NCBI GenBank assembly: GCA_017948555.1
Contig: JAFMYY010000009.1
Location: forward strand, 48,467-112,466
DNA: 64,000 nt
Origin: Cesiribacteraceae bacterium YIM B00369
GTDB lineage: Bacteria > Bacteroidota > Bacteroidia > Cytophagales > Cyclobacteriaceae
Direction of reading: 5' to 3'
Shown piece after piece: positions 27,082 to 35,588 of the stretch. The notes under the pieces are model-generated. The model was not told where the DNA came from and searched no databases. It saw only the letters and a list, made by a program, of their open reading frames with translations. The position numbers and the translations under genes are program-made. Each line of letters starts with the position of its first letter. The stretch's first letter is position 1.

Positions 27082-28899
27082 TTATTTCTGACCTTTACTC
27101 TTTTGTGCAGAACCTTCAGGAGGATAAGAAATTGAATTTCTCAGTTCCTCAATGCGATTTGGGTCAAAAGAAGGAATTTGCATTTCACCACTCTCCTTCC
27201 ACTTCTTAACCCTTTCCTCTGCTTCGCGGGTTTTTTCTTCAGAGAGACCAGTATCACGGGCAAGGTAAAGCGTTTGTGACGGGAAGGCAAAACCAGTACC
27301 GCTTGCTTCCACCACATCCATTATCCGCAACAGAAGATCTTCCTTTACTTCAAGAAATTCGTTAAAATCTTTAGCATTTATGTAGGCAAAAAATTCCAGG
27401 TTAAGTGAAGCTGCTCCTAATTCCACAAACCTGATCCGTGCAGGATCAGGGCTTACAAGAGGGTGGGCGTACAAAACAGAACGAAGCTCAACCAGAAGAT
27501 AGCGCAACTGGTCAGGAGTGGTTTCATACCGTAAATTGAGTACCGGAGCAAAGCGGAACCGGTCACGATGGGCATAATTCTCTATTTTTATTGAAGAAAA
27601 TTCACCATTGGGAATGGTAACAATGGTACGGTCGAGGGTACGGATACGGGTGGAACGCATACCAATAGACTCCACCGTTCCAATAGTATCGCCTGCCTTA
27701 CAGAAATCCCCTACCCGTATAGGCTGGTCGGCAATAAGGGTTACGCTCCCTACAAAATTCTCAACTGTTTTCTGGGCTCCCAATGCCAGAGCAATACCGC
27801 CAATCCCCAGGGCAGCCAGTCCGGTAGTTACATCCACCCCCAAAGTACCCAGTATGGCAATAATCCCAAAAGCAATAATTATAATTTTGGCGAGCCTGCG
27901 CAGGAACAGAACAGCTGAAACCCCTGAAATATACCCCCGCGACAATAGCTTCCTTTCGCTGAACCCACTTATAAATTCTGAAAGCCTCCATAAAAGAAGT
28001 AAAAACGCGGTAAGGCCTACAATTACCGTTACCCAGCTAAACCGCTGCCGGAGAATAATAGAAATCCCCACTTCCTGACTTGAGAAAACGAATATCCACA
28101 AAGCAAGATACAGCCGGATAGGCAAGGCAAAAGCTTTAAGTATTCCCCCGACAGGTTCGGTAATTGCTTTATGCCAGAACCTGCGGATAAGAAAAAGACT
28201 AAATTTAGTGATGGCCCAGGCTACCAGATAGGCCAGTACTGCCAGAATCAACATACTCAGCCATTGCCCGACCGGCACCCCACCCCAGCTGATTTCCTGC
28301 AGGAAAGAGGGTAGCAGGCGGTCAACTAACGGAATACCTGCAGCTGAGCCCAGGGCTGAAACATTCTGGAGTGTTTCAGCTGAAAACAGCCAGACGGGGC
28401 CTCCTTCAGGTCCGTCGGTCTTTTCAACCAGCACATTGAATATTTCATCCTCAACTGATATAGTTCCTACACGAACTACCCCAGCTGCCAATCCTTCCTC
28501 CGGAACACCACCCTCTGTTTCATTATTTATCCGGGAATAAGGAAAAATGTACCCGCTGTGGTCGAGCAGGCGCTGCAGAGTCCTTGCCAGCTCAGCTCCC
28601 TCCCCGCTGTTCTGCAAGCCGGAACTGATGTTTAAATATTGGGCAGCTCTGATGTAATTCTGTTCCGCCACAGCCCCGATAAAACCACTTACGGTACCTC
28701 TGGGAGTACGGCGGCCAAGAGGGTCTTCGGGCCATTCTGCTCCGGAAGTTTCGGTAGTGTCGCTTGCCGTACCGGTGGGGAAAAGCTGTGCCTGTCCGGA
28801 AACCGGCAAAGCTATAGCCGCAAAAAAAACAGATACAAGAAACAGCAAACTGAAACAGCTAAACTTTTGCTTTAAAAAAAAAGATTGTAATGTGATCAT
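27082..28899 (-). CDS. MscS-family mechanosensitive channel with long N-terminal domain
   Basis: A 605-residue small-conductance mechanosensitive channel. A signal peptide or membrane anchor (about 15-36) precedes a periplasmic region of about 170 residues. Several membrane helices follow between about 210 and 400, then the pore helix with the Gly/Ala-rich stretch ALGIGGIALALGAQKTVENF. The beta domain (TIGTVESIGMRSTRIRTLDR, TIVTIPNGEFSS) and a C-terminal cytoplasmic domain come last. It would open under membrane tension to release solutes. The bulk of the extra length is the periplasmic domain, larger than in E. coli MscS. Confidence 0.93.
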   Translation of the reverse strand: MITLQSFFLKQKFSCFSLLFLVSVFFAAIALPVSGQAQLFPTGTASDTTETSGAEWPEDPLGRRTPRGTVSGFIGAVAEQNYIRAAQYLNISSGLQNSGEGAELARTLQRLLDHSGYIFPYSRINNETEGGVPEEGLAAGVVRVGTISVEDEIFNVLVEKTDGPEGGPVWLFSAETLQNVSALGSAAGIPLVDRLLPSFLQEISWGGVPVGQWLSMLILAVLAYLVAWAITKFSLFLIRRFWHKAITEPVGGILKAFALPIRLYLALWIFVFSSQEVGISIILRQRFSWVTVIVGLTAFLLLLWRLSEFISGFSERKLLSRGYISGVSAVLFLRRLAKIIIIAFGIIAILGTLGVDVTTGLAALGIGGIALALGAQKTVENFVGSVTLIADQPIRVGDFCKAGDTIGTVESIGMRSTRIRTLDRTIVTIPNGEFSSIKIENYAHRDRFRFAPVLNLRYETTPDQLRYLLVELRSVLYAHPLVSPDPARIRFVELGAASLNLEFFAYINAKDFNEFLEVKEDLLLRIMDVVEASGTGFAFPSQTLYLARDTGLSEEKTREAEERVKKWKESGEMQIPSFDPNRIEELRNSISYPPEGSAQKSKGQK

Positions 28900-29328
28900 A
28901 GATTATAAAAACAAAAAAAATCCGGACCTGCAAGGTCCTGAAACAAAGAATGAACGGCCGGGAAGAAAACCCGAAGCGGCTAAAAAAGAACCTGTAAACT
29001 AAAAATAAAGCCGCGTTCAATATTAAATTTTTGTATCAAGGTCCTCCTGTTTTCTTATCGTCTCCTTTATGACTTTATAACTAAAGAACCTTTAATATAT
29101 AACCTCAACCAGCCTTCCCATGTTTCGTACTCCCCCGCCTGCCTTCTTAATTTTTTTATTGTTTTACAGAAATAAAACGGCATAAACTAAAGCTGAACAG
29201 AAATTGCCCGGCCCGCGGTATATAATGCCTTGTCTGATTTTTTTACAACAACAGAAAAAAAGGAAGAAGTAACCGGAAGAAAGTTTACAATAACTAAAGA
29301 AGCTAATCACCTTAAGTCAGGAGTAAAA
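28900..29328. other. Intergenic region, no gene recognised
   Basis: An AT-rich stretch upstream of the MscS gene (divergent) and the small plus-strand ORF. No open frame with a family signature and no strong dyad were seen. A promoter for MscS should lie here, but no clean TAnnTTTG/TTTG pair could be picked out. Confidence 0.4.
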
Positions 29329-29520
29329 ATGTATTTATTAATTAATGCTTTAACATTGAAAAATTTTCGTTATATTGTTGCTATGCTTAGCAGACTACTA
29401 AAAAGTGTTATGGCGCAACTGCCTCAGTCGCTTCATGATGAGGATTACACACCCATGGCACCACAAATAATATTTCTGGGCATTCTTTTCCTGGTTTTCG
29501 TGGCAGTTCTCTATTACTGA
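29329..29520 (+). CDS. Possible small membrane protein (63 aa)
   Basis: A short ORF whose ATG at 29329 is preceded by AGGAG (29319-29323) at 5 bp, a good ribosome-binding site that is rare in this phylum and therefore notable. An in-frame ATG at 29383 gives a 45-residue version. The C-terminal third is a hydrophobic helix (IIFLGILFLVFVAVLYY) ending at the stop, as in small single-pass proteins, with a basic patch (LSRLLKSV) before it. No family is recognised. It could be a chance ORF; codon content is AT-rich like the surroundings. Confidence 0.4.
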   Translation: MYLLINALTLKNFRYIVAMLSRLLKSVMAQLPQSLHDEDYTPMAPQIIFLGILFLVFVAVLYY

Positions 29521-29633
29521 CCAACAAAAAACAAATTTCCTGAGGGGTTACTTTTCCCTGTAAAACACTTCCCGTTTAATGATAACTCAGCAAAAAAGTG
29601 CTGTTACAGGAATTTCTTTGCTACAAAAACAGG

Positions 29634-29664
29634 CAAAAAAAAGGCTGCCCCTGAAGAAGCAGCC
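29634..29664 (-). terminator. Intrinsic terminator of the PL10 gene
   Basis: GGCTGC (29643-29648) pairs with GCAGCC (29659-29664); on the minus strand the hairpin is followed by about eight T (complement of the A-run at 29635-29642). It is 40 bp past the stop of the pectate lyase gene. Confidence 0.8.
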
Positions 29665-29703
29665 AGCTGTTTTACCGGTTTGGGTTTTCGAAAATCCCCC
29701 AAA

Positions 29704-30801
29704 TTAATTCCCTTCCTTATTCATCCGCTTTTGCTTCCATTCCGGGTAATTCTTTTCTAATAATTCCCGCGGACCACTCACATAATAGCTATAGCCCACC
29801 CTTCTTTCATATTCAATTTCTGAAAGCTTGTCCTTTATAATTCCATCACGGCCTGTGAACATGGGGCGGTTTGTGCCAATTTCATAAAAACGCGCCCACA
29901 GCGGAGATGCCGAAGAATCTTCTTTCACTACCAGGTCGTAACCTTTATCAAGAGAAGGGTCCTTTTCTTTTTCTAACTTTAAACCGCTTATTTGCACTTC
30001 CTCAAACCAATTTACTGCCCCTTCCACTGCACGAACCACTTCCGGACCGGGCTCTTCAATTTCCATCAAATACTTTACAATTCCCACACTTTCCCCGCCA
30101 CTGAGAGATGGCAGCTCATAAGCACGGGCTTTGGCTGGCGCAAGTGTTTTCCGGTCATGCTGGGCACACCAGGCAGTCAGCTCTCCGTCGACCCTGACCT
30201 GGGTTTTTAAAATAGCCGCCAACCCTTTTTCAACTGCTTTATTTGCGTTCTTCCTTCGTTCAGCATCCACCACTCCATATCGGGACTCTCCCTGCCCCAC
30301 CTTTTTCAGCAGCTGCATTACCCCAATCATTGCTCCATCATTGTAGGTAATATGCTCATAATACCCTTTCCGTATAGGGTAATACTGAGGCCAGCCCCCA
30401 TTTTCATACTGAGCATCAAGCAGATAATCCACCCCCCTGATAAAAGCTTCCCTGTATTTATCCTGCCCCGTAGCCTCATGAACCATGAGCAGGTATTCCA
30501 TCTGGGTAAAGGTAGCTTTATTATCAATGGTGGTATTTCCGGTACTTTTTTCTGCCAGCAGCTGTTTCCTTTCACCCTCACTCAGCCTTTCAGCCATATC
30601 TATATTTTTGCTCCACCCGCCATTATTATGCTGGTACAACAGCACATTATCGGCAATGCGGGCAGCTTCAGTACCTGAATACCAGCTTTTTTCCTGCTTT
30701 AATGCCTCCCGCCAATGAACTGAGCTTTTTTCCTGAGCATGTAAAACGGCAGGAAGCAAAAAAAATATGGTGGCAGTCAGGATTCTGAAATGTACATTCA
30801 T
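29704..30801 (-). CDS. Pectate lyase, polysaccharide lyase family 10
   Basis: Secreted enzyme of 365 residues from the ATG at 30801, with a signal peptide to about residue 23 (ending VLHAQ). The body matches PL10 (alpha/alpha toroid): NNGGWSKNIDM near residue 60, TTIDNKATFTQMEYL near 95, and YENGGWPQYYP near 135. The last matches the G-G-W-P-Q pattern of the family. It cleaves polygalacturonate by beta-elimination. The longer frame to 30819 adds six residues before the better start. No SusCD for pectin is nearby, so this is an isolated lyase. Confidence 0.9.
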   Translation of the reverse strand: MNVHFRILTATIFFLLPAVLHAQEKSSVHWREALKQEKSWYSGTEAARIADNVLLYQHNNGGWSKNIDMAERLSEGERKQLLAEKSTGNTTIDNKATFTQMEYLLMVHEATGQDKYREAFIRGVDYLLDAQYENGGWPQYYPIRKGYYEHITYNDGAMIGVMQLLKKVGQGESRYGVVDAERRKNANKAVEKGLAAILKTQVRVDGELTAWCAQHDRKTLAPAKARAYELPSLSGGESVGIVKYLMEIEEPGPEVVRAVEGAVNWFEEVQISGLKLEKEKDPSLDKGYDLVVKEDSSASPLWARFYEIGTNRPMFTGRDGIIKDKLSEIEYERRVGYSYYVSGPRELLEKNYPEWKQKRMNKEGN

Positions 30802-30869
30802 ATTAAACAGATATAGCATAAAATAACGGAATTATGGAGCTGAAATTTTAATTAAAACAGCAGGAAATC

Positions 30870-30890
30870 CTGAAAATAGGTAATTTTCAG
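30870..30890. repeat. Perfect 8-bp inverted repeat between the PL10 and DUF4136 genes
   Basis: CTGAAAAT (30870-30877) and ATTTTCAG (30883-30890) with a 5-bp spacer, 69 bp upstream of the lyase start and 69 bp past the DUF4136 stop. It could be an operator for the lyase or the end of the upstream transcript. A poor U-run on the minus strand makes a terminator less likely. Confidence 0.4.
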
Positions 30891-30958
30891 AAATAAAAAA
30901 AACTCCACTGCTAATCAAATTATTTCCAATACCGTTTTTTCAACCGGTACAGTATTAT

Positions 30959-31531
30959 TTATTCTCTTTTAAGGTTCTGGCCTGCTCTGCTTCCATATTC
31001 AGCAAATATCAGTATAACTGCATTTTTTATTTCTTCTTCCCTTTTTTTGGTTTGGGTATCTAAAACCCCCTGTGCATATCCCTGCCATACTAACTGGCGC
31101 TGGTCCTTATCAATCAGTTCAATTACAATATCACCTTCTTTACCCGTATTAACCGGAGCAGCTGCATAGGCTCCCGGATAATAAAAACCACGATAAAACG
31201 GCTGATAATTCCGGCTTGTTCCTCTTTCCTCCACTACCACCTGTGCATTTACCAGCAGGTCAGGATTTTCACCTGTTAAGGTATAACCTCTGCCTTCCAT
31301 CTCCTGCCTGATTGCATTTTTCAGGCGTTTCTTCACTAATGAATTATAAAACAGCGGCTCCTCCCTGTCATCATTTCCGTTTTGCACCTGAAACTCATCA
31401 GACCAGAAGAAGGTCCTGTACCGGCTGAAATCCGCATCCCTGTCATAATCTGTCATTATAGGACCCGTAGTGGCACAATTCATCAATAATACACTCATCA
31501 TCAAAAAAATTGTAATGCTGAATTTTCTCAT
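30959..31531 (-). CDS. DUF4136 lipoprotein
   Basis: A 190-residue envelope lipoprotein. The signal peptide ends in a lipobox (LLMNCATTG, Cys at about 19), followed by the typical DUF4136 start DYDRDADFSRYRTFFW and the later LVNAQVVVEE and LIDKDQRQLVWQGYAQG segments. Such proteins are widespread in Bacteroidota and Proteobacteria; function is unknown, outer-membrane location likely. It lies upstream of the lyase gene in the same direction with a 157-bp gap, so co-transcription is uncertain. Confidence 0.85.
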   Translation of the reverse strand: MRKFSITIFLMMSVLLMNCATTGPIMTDYDRDADFSRYRTFFWSDEFQVQNGNDDREEPLFYNSLVKKRLKNAIRQEMEGRGYTLTGENPDLLVNAQVVVEERGTSRNYQPFYRGFYYPGAYAAAPVNTGKEGDIVIELIDKDQRQLVWQGYAQGVLDTQTKKREEEIKNAVILIFAEYGSRAGQNLKRE

Positions 31532-32021
31532 AAATCTTCCTGTTTAACTTTATATTTTCTTATGCCTCAGGCTTTTCGTCAGCCTGCAAAGTTTATAACA
31601 ATCAGATTTAAAAATTGTCTGCACTTATCCCGCTTTCTCTTTCAGGACTGATTTTCCTCATGGTTCAGGCGGGCCTTTTTACCCATATCTCGGGAGGCAA
31701 TTGCAACTCCCCCGGGTTCATTTCATTTTTTCATTCGGGTTTCCATGCCGGACTTTACCTTCCGCTTATCCTATGGAAGATTGAAATTCAAAAGATAAAT
31801 TGCCCCCTGACATCCGGGAATTCAGCCTGTTGGCTACCCGAAGCTATATTTATATCTGTTGCATAAGGTCTTTAAAACACTTTTTTAAAAAAAGGCCGCA
31901 AAAAAAGCGGGCTTTACTATCTTTGTTAAATATAAATGTATTTTTGACGTTTAACCAATGTAAAAAAAAGATTGCAGGAAAAATCCCGTTAATAACTATC
32001 AGCACACGTAAAACAGATTCA
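31532..32021. other. Upstream region of the GH43 gene, no gene recognised
   Basis: 490 bp with open frames on the plus strand but no family signature; the long frame into GH43 has no good start here. A promoter box is at 31918-31925. A short GC hairpin with A-rich loop is at about 31895-31910. Confidence 0.45.
31918..31925 (+). promoter_or_regulatory. Candidate -7 box of the GH43 gene
   Basis: TATCTTTG is an exact TAnnTTTG match about 97 bp upstream of the GH43 ATG at 32022. No -33 TTTG was found at the usual distance, so this is a weak call. Confidence 0.35.
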
Positions 32022-33080
32022 ATGAAACTCTTAAAAATGATTCTCGCAGTGGCGCTTATTGTCAGCGGAATGACAGTAAATGCTCAAAAACTAAAGAAGA
32101 ACCAGTTTGACAACCCTATAGCTAAGCAGCGGGCAGATCCACATGTATGGAGGACACCTGAGGGTACTTATTACTTTATTGCCACAGTGCCGGAATACGA
32201 CCGCATAGAAATGCGCAAGGCAAACAGCATCAATGGTATAAAAGAAGCGGAACCGGTGGTTGTATGGCGTAAGCATAATGAAGGCCCTATGAGCAACCAC
32301 ATCTGGGCACCTGAAATCCACCGGATAGATGGAAAGTGGTACATTTATTTTGCAGCAGGATCAGCTGAGGATAAATGGGCTATACGAAAATATGCCTTAT
32401 CGAATCCTTCGGAAGATCCTACTAAGGGAGAATGGAAAGAGGAAGGCGAGATGGTTAGTAACAGGAATGAGTTTACCCTCGACGCCACAACCTTTGAACA
32501 TAAAGGCCAGCGCTACATGATATGGGTGGACAGAGCATCCAATAAGGAGGTAAACACGGGCTTATACATTGCAGAAATGACTAACCCGACGACACTTGCT
32601 GACAAACAGGTGGTAATTTCTCAACCTGAATATGCCTGGGAAAGACAGGGACATAATGTTAACGAGGCCCCGGCCGTGATTATCCGCAACGGAAAGGTAT
32701 TTGTAACATTTTCGGCCAGTGCAACTGATGCCAACTATGCAATAGGTTTGCTTCATGCTGATGAGGATTCTGACCTGCTCGACCCTGCCTCCTGGACAAA
32801 ATTACCGGAACCGGTTTTTTACACCAACGAATCCCTTAACCGCTTTGGCCCTGGCCACAACAGCTTTACTGTGGCTGAAGATGGTAAAACCGATGTAATG
32901 ATTTACCATGCCCGCGATTATAAGGAAATAGATGGAGAGCCTTTGTACGATCCAAACCGCCACACCCGTGCCAGGGTTTTAAGGTGGACCAAAGATGGCA
33001 TGCCTGATTTTGGCCAGGATTTAAGCGACAATGAAATGGCCGTAAAGAAGAATAAGAAGAAAAAAGAAAAGAAAAAGTAA
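32022..33080 (+). CDS. Glycoside hydrolase family 43 enzyme
   Basis: Secreted five-bladed beta-propeller enzyme of 352 residues from the ATG at 32022 (MKLLKMILAVALIVSG, signal peptide to about 22). The longer reading frame upstream has no signal sequence and is rejected. Family marks: catalytic-base region RADPHVWRTPEG, PEYDRIEMRK, SNHIWAPEIHRIDGKWYIYF and a WVDRASN segment. GH43 covers arabinofuranosidases, xylosidases and related exo-enzymes; the substrate is not decided by sequence alone. A basic Lys-rich tail ends the protein. It is not next to a SusCD pair and is likely a stand-alone enzyme. Confidence 0.9.
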   Translation: MKLLKMILAVALIVSGMTVNAQKLKKNQFDNPIAKQRADPHVWRTPEGTYYFIATVPEYDRIEMRKANSINGIKEAEPVVVWRKHNEGPMSNHIWAPEIHRIDGKWYIYFAAGSAEDKWAIRKYALSNPSEDPTKGEWKEEGEMVSNRNEFTLDATTFEHKGQRYMIWVDRASNKEVNTGLYIAEMTNPTTLADKQVVISQPEYAWERQGHNVNEAPAVIIRNGKVFVTFSASATDANYAIGLLHADEDSDLLDPASWTKLPEPVFYTNESLNRFGPGHNSFTVAEDGKTDVMIYHARDYKEIDGEPLYDPNRHTRARVLRWTKDGMPDFGQDLSDNEMAVKKNKKKKEKKK

Positions 33081-33095
33081 TACCTCCGCATTCAG

Positions 33096-33191
33096 CTCCG
33101 GTGAGTAAAGCACCGGAGATTTTAAACTGAATATCGGGAGTGTTTATTTGATATTGGGATTTCGGCGTTTACTCCGGAATCCCATTTTTTT
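33096..33191 (+). terminator. Tandem hairpins ending the GH43 transcript
   Basis: First hairpin: CTCCGGTG (33096-33103) and CACCGGAG (33111-33118), then a short T-run. Second: TGGGATTTCGG (33155-33165) and CCGGAATCCCA (33174-33184), one G-U pair, 8-nt loop, followed by seven T (33185-33191). The second is a textbook intrinsic terminator. Confidence 0.8.
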
Positions 33192-33546
33192 GGAGGCAGG
33201 TACTGCAAAGCACCGGTCCTTCAATATATAACAAATTGCCGGCTTCAATCTGGCTGCCTGAAAACTACAGGAATGGCTTTTGCATTTCGTCCTGGCTGTT
33301 CTTTATCTATCGATAACAACTCCTGAAAAACTCATGTTCCTAAAACAGAACCAGGTTCATCTTCATTACGCCTGTAATTTCCAAAAGCTGCTAAGCGGCC
33401 TCCTGGCCCAAACCACATATATTTTTAGCATTAATCCCGAACAGGCTTTTTAAGCACCACCAAAATTCGCAGGACGCCCTCTAATCAGACAAAACTGTTG
33501 CAGGCACTTCATTTTTTGAAGTTAACATAGGAATCTTTTTGTGTTT
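33192..33546. other. Intergenic region, no recognisable gene
   Basis: No open frame longer than about 60 codons with a signature; several short fragments on both strands have no family match that I can name. It may hold decayed coding sequence. I see no dyad apart from the GH43 terminator. Confidence 0.35.
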
Positions 33547-34080
33547 TTACTGTTGTCCCGGAACCCTGAGATCTAAATCTGCATTTAAATCAGAGGCTAA
33601 ACGCTTAGCATGTCTTACTGCTTTATCCCTGTTTGAATAAACAAAGGAAAGTACAGGTTTAGAAGCATCTGAATATATCAGTGTCCTGAATTCTGATACT
33701 TTCCCTGAAAAAGCGGGACTTATCCCATTCGGTGTGTTAGTACTGAGATAGCTGGTTGAAATTACTTTTACTTTCAAAATAACAGGTAATGCTGTCCATT
33801 CGCCAATTTTATAACCGCCAATTGAATGATAATCTTTAAACCTTTTTCCGGTAAAATCAATAAGCGTTCCACCGTAGGAAGAAACGATTAAAAGCCCGGG
33901 GATTAAAGCGGCCAACCCTACACCTAAAACCCTTTCCAACGATCCTTCTAAAAAAAATACAGGACTCACTAAAGCAACCAAACCTGCAATAATCAGCAGC
34001 GTTCCTAAGAGCTGCGGGCCTGAAACCAGATTTCGCCTTTTGAAGTTAAATTTATTTATATTAGTCACTTTTGGGAGCAT
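33547..34080 (-). CDS. Hypothetical membrane protein
   Basis: A 177-residue protein from the ATG at 34080 (a GTG two codons earlier is the alternative). Two membrane helices (about 25-45 and 50-72) are followed by a soluble beta-rich domain of about 100 residues (LIDFTGKRFKDYHSIGGYKI and so on). The arrangement of two helices then a PH-like barrel is common in small Bacteroidota membrane proteins. I recognise no family and do not propose a function. It is a stand-alone gene after the GH43 terminator. Confidence 0.6.
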   Translation of the reverse strand: MLPKVTNINKFNFKRRNLVSGPQLLGTLLIIAGLVALVSPVFFLEGSLERVLGVGLAALIPGLLIVSSYGGTLIDFTGKRFKDYHSIGGYKIGEWTALPVILKVKVISTSYLSTNTPNGISPAFSGKVSEFRTLIYSDASKPVLSFVYSNRDKAVRHAKRLASDLNADLDLRVPGQQ

Positions 34081-34290
34081 TAACACATATCATGATCCTG
34101 TTAAAGTTATCAGGAGACGGGTTCCATTTCATTTAAGTAAAAACCATTTATAAGGCTGTGGTGCCTGATCTTACAATTTAGTACCCTCAGATAATTACCT
34201 TCAGTGAATCTGACAAGCTACCCTGTACCCTTCGAAGTAAACAAATAAATTGCAAAGATCTTTATCTTAATAATTTTGTCTGCTAAAAGT

Positions 34291-34363
34291 TCAGGATACA
34301 AAGTCCAGCAGGTCGCCTTGCTGCTCCAGTCCTGATTTTCCGTAGCCGGTAACGGCTTAATTC
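34291..34363 (-). pseudogene. Relic of a LuxR-type PUL regulator, 3' end only
   Basis: The minus strand reads ELSRYRLRK, then, after a one-base frame change, LEQQGDLLDFVS and a stop. This matches the end of the intact regulator at 35589 (EISRYRLRKKLELERQDNLLDFILNF), and the nucleotides align almost gaplessly over about 75 bp. Nothing else of that gene is left. It points to a second regulator of the same type that was lost here, leaving its helix-turn-helix tail. Confidence 0.75.
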
Positions 34364-34412
34364 CTGATGACAATTCCGTAAAAGAGGCTGTTTTCTGTCT
34401 CTGAGGGAGATT

Positions 34413-34450
34413 ACAAAAAAATGGCCCCAACCCCATCGGAACCGGGGCAT
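34413..34450 (-). terminator. Hairpin and T-run, likely end of the upstream minus-strand transcript
   Basis: GGCCCC (34423-34428) pairs with the GGGGC segment at 34444-34448, flanked by CAT/ATG pairing, and a seven-base A-run at 34414-34421 gives T on the minus strand. It lies about 290 bp past the outer-membrane barrel gene. Confidence 0.5.
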
Positions 34451-34740
34451 TATCCTGAACCAGTTTATGAGTCTAAACGAAGACAGGTGCAGGCTTTAAT
34501 TAATCCTGAAAATTTCTTATCCTGATAAGGCATCCATGAAGTGGAAACAGGCTCTGCTGAGGAGCAACCTGTCAGCAATAGGGTATGTCAACTGGAATGG
34601 AACCAGACGTTCCTGAAAAACCTGGTTCTCCCTAACTCATGCTGCTTGCTCCATGGCTAAAAAAAACCAAACAAAAAAGAGCCTGAATTTTCATTTACAC
34701 ACTTCTCCTGACACTGCCGAAAATTTAAATTTCATTTAAT

Positions 34741-35406
34741 CTATTTGGAGCCTAATAAAATAGTTATCCCAACCTTGAGCCCAATAGTGCCGGTTACAGT
34801 TCTATTATTATCAGGATTATTTTCTTTTTCTTTAACTCTTAATGAATTATATCCCGCCATTACATCAAATGTAACATTGTTCCCTAACAAAACGGCAATT
34901 CCTGCCCCTCCACCAAAGCCCAGTATGCTGGATTTAAATTCTAATTCCTCTTCATGCCAACCTTCAATTTCAGCTTTATCATTTGAGGATCCAAAAGTCC
35001 CTCCTATTTCTAAAAATGGAATAACTGTTTCAGTTGGAATGTAATACCGGGCAAAGGGACCAACACTCCACAACGTATTCCTGTATTCGTTTTCATTTTC
35101 ACCTTCAGTTCGCTTGCTGGATGCTAAGACAGCATCTAAACCCACTACGAAATTATCAGCGACAAAATATCCTGCTTTTGGAAGAACATTTAAACTGAGT
35201 ACCTTACTCCCCTCCCGTTCCTCAAAACCGGAGGCATCACTTTTATTTTTGCTTGTGGTATACCCCAAAGTTATCAGGTCTGAACCTGTACCTGCCAGAC
35301 TTAAAGTGGATGAAACCCCAACAAGCAGGTTACCTTTATTGGTTTGGGCCTTTACAAGGGAAATGTTACCAATCAAAATTGCAATAAGAATAAAAAACTT
35401 TTTCAT
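34741..35406 (-). CDS. Outer-membrane beta-barrel protein
   Basis: Small outer-membrane protein of 221 residues from the ATG at 35406 (MKKFFILIAILIGNISLVKA, signal peptide about 1-20). A longer start at 35448 would hide the signal peptide and is rejected. The mature part alternates hydrophobic and polar residues in strand pairs typical of an eight-strand OmpX/OmpW-like barrel and ends VGITILLGSK. The function of such barrels is usually unknown. It stands between the PUL regulator and the relic. Confidence 0.7.
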   Translation of the reverse strand: MKKFFILIAILIGNISLVKAQTNKGNLLVGVSSTLSLAGTGSDLITLGYTTSKNKSDASGFEEREGSKVLSLNVLPKAGYFVADNFVVGLDAVLASSKRTEGENENEYRNTLWSVGPFARYYIPTETVIPFLEIGGTFGSSNDKAEIEGWHEEELEFKSSILGFGGGAGIAVLLGNNVTFDVMAGYNSLRVKEKENNPDNNRTVTGTIGLKVGITILLGSK

Positions 35407-35588
35407 TTTAGATAGTTTGTTTTTTGCTGAAAAAAAATATTTGAACAACCCCTATGACAACTCATTCTTTCCAGCCCAATTATAACAGTTACCCCAATGA
35501 ATCACAACAAAAGAAATATTTATTATTGATAGGTTGAAATTTTTACCCTGCCCGCGGATTTATCTTTTTATATCATTTTGCTCCTGAC

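Larger units (their letters stand above)
34081..34740. other. Gene-poor region with a LuxR-regulator relic
   Basis: 660 bp with no intact gene. It holds a decayed 3' end of a regulator gene (34291-34363) and a hairpin-plus-T-run at 34413-34450. A 72-codon minus-strand open frame here has no signature and runs through the relic. Confidence 0.5.

Noticed and set aside
31800-32021. N-terminal extension of the GH43 frame
   Set aside because: Upstream of a proper signal peptide start at 32022 and of low-complexity composition; the extension would destroy the export signal.
33192-33546. Decayed glycoside hydrolase in the GH43 downstream region
   Set aside because: A few short peptides on the minus strand only vaguely recall hydrolase motifs; frames are broken and I could not align enough to claim a family.
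34218-34436. 72-codon minus-strand ORF
   Set aside because: It runs through the relic of the regulator in a different frame and the T-run hairpin; no signature or start signal.
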